Assembly (NCBI GenBank): GCA_963281155.1
Contig: CAUJLY010000006.1
Location: 3,348,001 to 3,412,000, forward strand
Direction of reading: 5' to 3'
DNA: 64,000 bases
Source: Rhabditophanes sp. KR3021
Lineage: Eukaryota; Nematoda; Chromadorea; Rhabditida; Alloionematidae
In this document: piece by piece, positions 57,801 to 64,000 of the stretch
Layout: every line of letters starts with the position of its first letter
Position numbering within the stretch: the first letter of the stretch is position 1
Made by a program: the position numbers and the translations under genes
The notes under the pieces: model-generated
What the model saw: only the letters and a program-made list of their open reading frames with translations
What the model was told of the DNA's origin: nothing
Databases searched by the model: none

Positions 57801-58857
57801 ACTTCTTTACCCTATTCATTCCTCGACCATCACCGAACAGTAATATGTGCAATGCTCTTGAAATAGTAAGTTACCTACATAACTTTTTAATAAACACCCT
57901 TTGACATGGTTGTTCGTGTTTCTAGAAAAGGCAAATGACCGCAATTTTAGTTGTTTCAAATGATTTGGTACAGCCGTATGATGTTACGACAAAGGATGAC
58001 TTTTTTTATGAAATTAAATGTGACTATTCGGGTGACAACAAACAGGAAGTTATTAGATCAGGATTGGTTGTTGGGTATGTTATGAACTGTCGTAATTTAT
58101 AATTGTTCTTTATAGAGGCCCAGAACCACGAATCATCGCTGATGGATCACATAATAATGCAAACAAATTGGCTAGTGTTAAGTTGAAAATCATGAGGGAT
58201 GAAAAAACAGTTGAACATGTTTTTATTGGAGAACAGTTAAAGGCTGTTCTAAAAACGGATATAAATCACAAGAAAATTAAAGTACTGGATTGCAATGTGA
58301 CTAGAGTTGGAGGACACGATCCAACTGTAAAGACCGTCCAGTTGATATCGGAAGGATGTTCAACTATGCCACAAATTATTTCCGACATATCTTTGGGGCA
58401 ATTTGGATTAGAAGCCAATTTTACTGCTTTTCGAATTGATGGAAGTGACCAAATTGATATCCTATGTAATGTAATGCTATGTACCGTTGATTGCGCTCCT
58501 GCTATTCCTTGCAAACCAAAGGGCAGACGCCTAAGACACGCCACCAAAGATATGAACTACACAGAACATTTTTCCCATTTAGACAAAGGGTCACTAGTTC
58601 AAGTTGATCAACGTCTGCGTGTATTTGTTGGGGAGGAAGTTTCTGACATGATCTCGAAAGGCTATCAATCCTCGCTAATACCCATAGCTTCAACTCAAAG
58701 CCTTGACTTTATGACAAGACCCCCCTGCCTAAACTTATTTATTTTCATCGTCTTCATCATCATTTTCCTAATTATTATAATTGTACTCATAATAATCATT
58801 TTATGCAAGTGGCGCTTATCCCGTAAAAGACGAGACATTTCCATGTTAAGTACTTGA
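54891..58857 (+). CDS. nompA: NompA-like protein: five PAN/apple domains, mucin-like linker, ZP domain, membrane anchor; one-base frameshift
   Basis: Exons 54891-55253, 55305-55770, 55818-57689, 57734-57865, 57926-58074 and 58116-58857 would give about 1,240 residues if one extra base is discounted. A signal anchor-like N-terminus (LNIFLTAILSVILFNLITHSLA) precedes five PAN/apple-type cysteine modules (closing Cys residues at IQKVC, KSECA, YEPFC, YRVAC, MNTTC). Next come a Thr/Ser-rich linker with 39-nt repeats, a complete ZP domain (from VRVICFSAGANVTF to VDCAPAIPC), a furin-type GRRLR site, a membrane segment and a short basic tail. This is the architecture of Drosophila NompA and nematode NOAH proteins, extracellular matrix linkers between mechanosensory dendrites or epidermis and cuticle. 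The reading frame breaks at about 57431-57436, where a run of six A replaces the five A of the preceding copy of the same repeat. Sequencing error, polymorphism or genuine inactivation are all possible. Confidence 0.88.
57011..57127 (+). repeat. 39-nt coding tandem repeat in the NompA-like linker
   Basis: Three exact-length units (57011-57049, 57050-57088, 57089-57127) encode ESSLSGMTDIPTT twice and DSSLSGVTDISTD once. Units 1 and 2 are almost identical in DNA, so the duplication is recent. Confidence 0.9.
57380..57450 (+). repeat. Short repeat spanning the frameshift
   Basis: Three similar segments contain acatcaact, two of them preceded by a run of A and ttg (gaaaaattgacatcaact, then ggaaaaaattgacatcaact). 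The A-run is five bases in the first of these and six in the second, which is where the reading frame is lost. Confidence 0.8.
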
Positions 58858-60828
58858 TTGTCCTAATATCATGTTGCAAACCTTAATTTATTTTCTAATA
58901 TCATCATAATAGTCTCCAACTTACTTATCAATAAAAATACCTTAAATATTGCCTTGTCAGTCATTAGTTCATAATTAAGTAAGTTTACGTCATCAAGTGT
59001 TGTGCAAAAAATATTGTTTTCAAGAACAAAAAAATAAAACGTCAAAATATTCTAAAATTCTTTTATGTACTCCCGTGGTTATATGGAATGTTTCTACATG
59101 TTAGACTGGATAATTATAGTATGCGTAATAAAGTTAAGTAACTTTGATTGATACTAATACTTGCAATAATTTTTTATTAACAACAACTAAACTTTAGGAA
59201 TCTTTATTTTATTACGAACAAACGGTTCAACTCATTTTTACTGCTTGCCAAAAAGTAATATTGTTTTCTGTTGTGTGACTATCTGTAATAGCATTCATAA
59301 AGACGCTATTAAAGGTCAAGGTGTCATGAACCTTTTTTAATCTAACATTTCAGTCATTTATGCATAATATTTTTTAAAACATTACTACTAATGTGTTTAA
59401 GGAGTAGTATATATTTGAAGTATTTTTCATATGGACAAATTATTTCTACTTCTTACCTCCCATATACCACCATTGCTATCATTATTTCTTTAGTTGATCG
59501 ACCTCGAACTTTGTCTCCCATCACTAATTTCTTGTCCCTTAACATATCCTTTTTTAGAATTACTTTAGACACCAATCACGAATACTCAACTGGCTGCTGA
59601 TTTCTTTCACATATTTTTTAATCTTCTCAAAAAGTAATCGTTTTTTAAATATTTGCATTTAAAGTATTTTTGTTAACAATAGAGATATCATGAATAATAT
59701 TTGATGCATTGTTCAAAATTTGAATTCTTACAAATCATTAAAAATTGCTTTCAAAAATATAATCATTTTTTATAATTTGATGCGATTATTACATTCACAA
59801 CTATTTGGCAACAACTTATGAAGAGGGCATAACATTTAACCTTAACCTTATGTCTATAAATATATTGGAACTGATTTTAACATAATATCCTGTTTTATTA
59901 TTTAATGACCCCATAAGCCGAACTTTGCAAATCAAAGTGACATTGACTTTTGTGTTTCTATAAGGATTCTTGTAGTCGGTTGAATAAGTGATGCGTCATC
60001 TGTATTCTCGTTTAGTTTAAAAATGTATTCAATTACGATAAGTGTAAAATATAAAAAGTACAGATGCCTTAAATTATCTACGCATTGTCTCTGTTGTTTG
60101 CACTCTTGCTAAATAAAACTTGGTTGATTATGTTCTTGATCATCATTTCCCTTTCTGAACTTTTTAATGCACTTGAAACTAAACATATTATTGTAAAAAA
60201 CTAAGTTTATACATTTGAAGAGTGCAATTATAAATACTTGTCTATAAAGTAATTCATCTGTAGTAATTTAAAGTAATTGATACTATTTAACATACCGTCA
60301 TTCGATCTATATCCCATTTAAAATACATATCATAAAAGTCTATTTATCCTATCACCGTAATAACAAATATGTAAGGGTCATTTAGAAGGTGCATAGACAT
60401 GTTTTACACCATCAAAAACTCTCATACTTAGTACTATAAAATATTATATGTTGTTTGAAGATTCACCCAGTGACCTTTTCTTGATTCAAACATGCTCATG
60501 CCTATTATATTCAATTATACACATACAACAAAGAGCTTATCTAAGTAAATATTCACAAGTGAGATTTATTTAATTCAATTCGTGATTATCCCTTTAATTT
60601 GAACAACTTAGAAACATCCTTTTTAATATTGCAGTTCAAATAAAATAAAATTTCATTGCAAGTTATTTGTTTTGTCTTGATCTCGACCGATTAACCTCTC
60701 TTGTTATTTCAAGAAATTTTTAATTTCTCACTTAGTTTTGTGAAATCCATATTGCTTATATAAGTTGCTCACACTTTTATTTATTATAGATACTTATTAA
60801 TTAAGATTAACATTATTGTATAACGGAA
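58858..60828. other. Intergenic region between two PAN-ZP genes
   Basis: About 2 kb. AATAAA at 58930 is a likely polyadenylation signal for the NompA-like gene. The rest is AT-rich with no supportable gene. An open frame at 59,391-59,600 has no ATG-linked domain or exon context. Confidence 0.4.
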
Positions 60829-63800
60829 ATGTTTTTGTTGCTGAATAAGTTTACTTTTATAACATTGGTTATTTTTGTTGCAAACATTTGTACTTTTGAC
60901 TTTGCAAATTCCTGTAAACCTATATATGTCCGTTGGCCTAGAGTGAGGTTGAATGTGCAGCCAACTTCAGAAGGCACTTTTTCATTTACTTCTTGCAAAG
61001 GAGCTTGTACAAATGAAGAAAATCCAATGAGACAAGGAATTTCACAACAGTGTTCATCTTTCAATCATCGTGTCGGTCCAAATCAGTATAGTTCTCATTG
61101 TCAAATATTCCAAAAGGATAAAACGCAAATCTTGGATGGTTATGTAGAAGCTGACGATCGATATTCTTTTTATTGGAAGTATTGTGTCAAATCGGATAGA
61201 GTATGTTCAGGAGAATATGCTTTTACGTTTTTATCTGATCGCTACATGGCATCATCTGAAATCACGAAAAAGTTTGACAGTTCAACACTAGAGGAGTGTT
61301 TAGCCGAATGTCTCAATGAAAATAGCTATTTATGTCGCAGTGTTTCCTTTAATAGAACAAGTGGTGAATGCGGTTTGTCAAAGCAAAATCAACTTTCAAA
61401 ACCTGCTATGATCAAATTAAACAATAATCCCAATTTCCGCGTTGTTGATTATTACGAAAATAATTGTTTCAACATTTCCGAATCGTTTGCATTTGATTAT
61501 AGATGCGAGGAGAATGGAATTAGAGTAAAAGTTGATTCAGTTCTTCCATATACTGGAGCTTTGTATGGTTTGTATGACTTTTTCACTTGCAGGGTTGAAC
61601 CAAAGGAAGAAACTAAGTTTGAATACTTGTTCGAATATCCAACTGTTTCAAAAAATTGTAGTGATTCATTGAGGTTTAAGGGCAAAGAAATGATTCTGGA
61701 GGTTGTTTTGTCAACGGATGGCGTCGAGCCATTGTATTTTATTACTCCCGATGATTTAACATTCCAAGCCAAATGTCCAATTAACCCGACGATGGGATTA
61801 GAAGATAATGGAGATATATCAGAATTTCCAGACAGGTAAGCCATTTTATTAAGTTATTTTCCGTTCAGCATGCTTTTTTGTCTTATTTCGTTTTTAGTAG
61901 CGAAGATATTAATTCAGTTAAAACTAACTCATTACTAACAAAAAACACTAACTCCTATACTGCAACCGAAAAAGTTGCCACGACTACGCCAAAAGCGTCA
62001 ACATTCACTAAACCTACATTAACTGTTTTTAAAAAAAACACAGTTAAAGGAAGTTCAATCAAGGCAACAACTAATATGCCAACACCGGCTATGTTGATAA
62101 CAGCTTCTGATCGTTTATTAAATCGTTCATTTAATAATGAGATAGAAAGTTCAGGCCAGGAAAATATTGAAACTGAGACTGAAGAAGTAGAATCTTCTGG
62201 GCAAAATAAAGTTGGTATTTCAAATAAACTAAGCATAAATTATACTAAAAAAGGTTTACACTTAGTTAATGCATTAGATTCTACTTCTTTAAAACAAACT
62301 ACATTTAATCGGAATCATTGGAGGGATCCTAATTTTGTTGGAATGGTTCCAATTTATAGACAAACAACAATATATCCGATCCAGAAGAATTTCGATGATT
62401 TAAGCGCAAAATCTGCCTCTAGTCAGTATGAGAATAAAGTTCCACCAACAAAGCCTATGAGAAACTTGGAAAGAACAACAATTGCCTCAAAAGTTGATAA
62501 AACAACAAGTACTTCCCAAATAGATGAGACAACAAGTTCTCCACAAAAAGCTGATAAAACAATTGCACCAGAAATTGAAAAAACAACAGGACCTCCCCAG
62601 ATGTATTTAATAACAGCTGCTCCCTTCATCGATTTAATAACAAAAGTCAAGTTAATACCAACTCCCATTGACCTAAAAACTAATAATCCCATACTAATAA
62701 CTACTGATTTGCTTGAAACAGCAGAAACTCCGTCTTCTAAGTTCGTTTTGTTTGGTTTTTTTGCTTCTTTAGTTCATGCCTTGATTATATTTATATTACT
62801 AATTTGCGTTATTTTCAGTATATCTGGTCATATTTCTTTTCCGTCACGAAATACCATTGCCTTGACAAGTAAATCACGAAATGTTGTTGATAAAGATATT
62901 CCAGTTTCAGTGCAAACCAAGACCCATGAAATCCTAACTACTTTGCCAACTCTCACAACTAAAGTTGTAACTACTCCTATTGTAACAGCCACCGCAGCTT
63001 CAGCTCCTATTACAACCACCAAAGTTACAACTACAACTCAAAAAGTCAATCCAACAACTGCAACAGTAAGTATCGAATCCACGATTCCTGAAGGCATCGA
63101 CGAGGATATAGTTTCAACAGCACCTACAACACTAGAATTACTTACAAAAAGGGTTGAAGAGCAAAATAAACCTACCACAAATCCTCCAACTACTCCAAAT
63201 TACAACTTAGAACCACAAAGAAATGTAACCGAGTACATCAAACCAAAAATTGAAACTAAGGTAGATATTAGCGATATGGTGAAGAATGCTGTTCTGAAAG
63301 ACAAAGTTATCTTCGAAATATATCACAATAGTAGACCAGTCGAAGCTGTTGTAGTCGGATCAAGGATCACATTGAGTTTTACACCGACGTTAGCTGTTCC
63401 ACGTAAGTTAAAAAATTGACACTTTCAAGTAATCATATTTATTTAGCAAGTTACATGTCAATAACTGGCTGTCAAGTTGAACCAATCGGGTCTTTGTATG
63501 ACTGGGAAAAGGAGCCATTAGCAATTATCAAGGATGGATGCCAAGCAGATCATGTTGGCTTGGTATGTCCTCCCCAAAAGACAGACTACGGGGTACGAGT
63601 AACAGTTGAGTCTTTCCGTTACCAAACAACCGCTCAAGTCCAGTACACTTGTCTCATCAGAATATGCCCCTTCTCAGAATGTCCTACTCAAACATGTAAT
63701 GCAGTTGAAGGATGTCCTAGAACGGAATCACCCGACTCTATAACAAATATATTCAAAACAAGAGCCAAACGTCTGCTAAGTATAGATCAAATCAGACAAG

Positions 63801-64000
63801 CTGTTGCAGCAAACCCATATCTTTTAGAACAATTAAATTTAACAAATAATACATTATCCACACCTTCATCAAATCATTTAAATACAGTTCTTCAACAGCA
63901 ATTAGTTGCAATTGCTGGAGATCACGTTGTTCGCAAAAGGTTAGTCGTAGTCAATTCGGAGGAGGAACTCAAATACTATGTTAAGACTGGTGATGTACCA
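60829..64000 (+). CDS. Second PAN-ZP protein (two PAN domains, split ZP domain), partial at the window end
   Basis: Exons 60829-61835, 61898-63402 and 63447 to the window end join in frame (introns 62 and 44 nt); 1,022 codons are visible and the frame is open at 64000. A signal peptide (FITLVIFVANICTFDFANS) precedes two PAN/apple modules (CKPIYV to YWKYC, and CSGEYAF to YENNC). A ZP-N-like module with four cysteines follows (DYRCEENGIRVKV, FFTCRVEP, SKNCSD, FQAKCP). Next is a Thr/Ser/Pro/Lys-rich stretch of about 470 residues, then a ZP-C-like module (VIFEIYHNSRPVEAVVVG, GCQVEPIG, KDGCQAD, YTCLIRICPFSECPTQTC) and a furin-type RAKR site. Two PAN plus ZP resembles Drosophila neyo, nyobe and trynity, apical matrix proteins of the cuticle-forming epidermis; the exact orthologue is not certain. 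Position beside the NompA-like gene suggests an old tandem duplication. Confidence 0.85.
62742..62835 (+). other. Membrane-like hydrophobic segment within the linker of the second PAN-ZP protein
   Basis: The frame reads FVLFGFFASLVHALIIFILL and continues hydrophobic to ISGHIS, a strong membrane-segment candidate between the ZP-N and ZP-C modules. An alternative is a 78-nt stop-free intron from a weak GTTCGT donor at 62741 to the ATTTTCAG ending at 62818. The donor is unlike others in this window. Confidence 0.5.

Noticed and set aside
59391..59600. Plus-strand open frame between the PAN-ZP genes
   Set aside because: Short, no domain, no splice context and no compositional difference from the flanks.

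Overview
This is a eukaryotic window, AT-rich and gene-sparse, from a small-intron invertebrate. Eighteen genes or gene fragments can be supported by joining open reading segments across GT-AG introns. In almost every multi-exon gene the joined length is an exact multiple of three. Most introns are 38-51 nt, with donors close to GTAAGT or GTATGT and acceptors ending TTTAG or TTTCAG. A NompA-type protein (five PAN domains plus a ZP domain) next to a second PAN-ZP protein points to a moulting animal with a cuticle (Ecdysozoa). I cannot tell nematode, nematomorph, tardigrade and mite apart from this window alone.

Layout. 1-3 kb: a very divergent H2A-fold reading frame, a 45-residue charged micro-protein, and a secreted protein with a C-terminal cysteine module. 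4.6-5.4 kb: an orphan with 13-residue repeats. 8.3-9.6 kb: fragmentary coding-like exons. 9.8-12.7 kb: a ZC3H4-type CCCH zinc-finger protein. 14.4-16.7 kb: an orphan protein of about 12 membrane segments with a mucin-like loop. 17.2-19.1 kb: plastin/fimbrin. 23.6-24.4 kb: a small secreted protein. 25.7-26.7 kb: a PAP2 lipid phosphate phosphatase. 27.6-28.1 kb: an orphan. 28.7-30.4 kb: an SLC36-like amino-acid transporter. 36.5-39.3 kb: an SLC22-type transporter with a long N-terminal extension. 39.4-41.9 kb: kidney-type glutaminase. 43.5-43.9 kb: a small single-pass membrane protein. 44.3-46.7 kb: Raf kinase. 48.2-51.2 kb: a Patched-related (RND/SSD) protein. 54.9-58.9 kb: the NompA homologue, broken by a one-base homopolymer indel. 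60.8-64.0 kb: a second PAN-ZP protein that runs off the window.

The genes do not form one pathway. The clearest functional grouping is the tandem pair of PAN-ZP proteins at the right end, probably apical or cuticular matrix proteins, with a Patched-related protein upstream in divergent orientation. Long stretches (19.1-23.6, 30.4-36.5 and 51.2-54.9 kb) show no gene I can defend. I found no convincing tRNA, rRNA, CRISPR array or intact transposon. The most interesting items are the second PAN-ZP protein, whose ZP-N and ZP-C halves are separated by about 470 residues that include a membrane-like segment, and the single-base frameshift in the NompA homologue. After these come a Raf kinase without an acidic N-region, a plastin with degenerate EF-hands, and stop-free introns whose length is a multiple of three.
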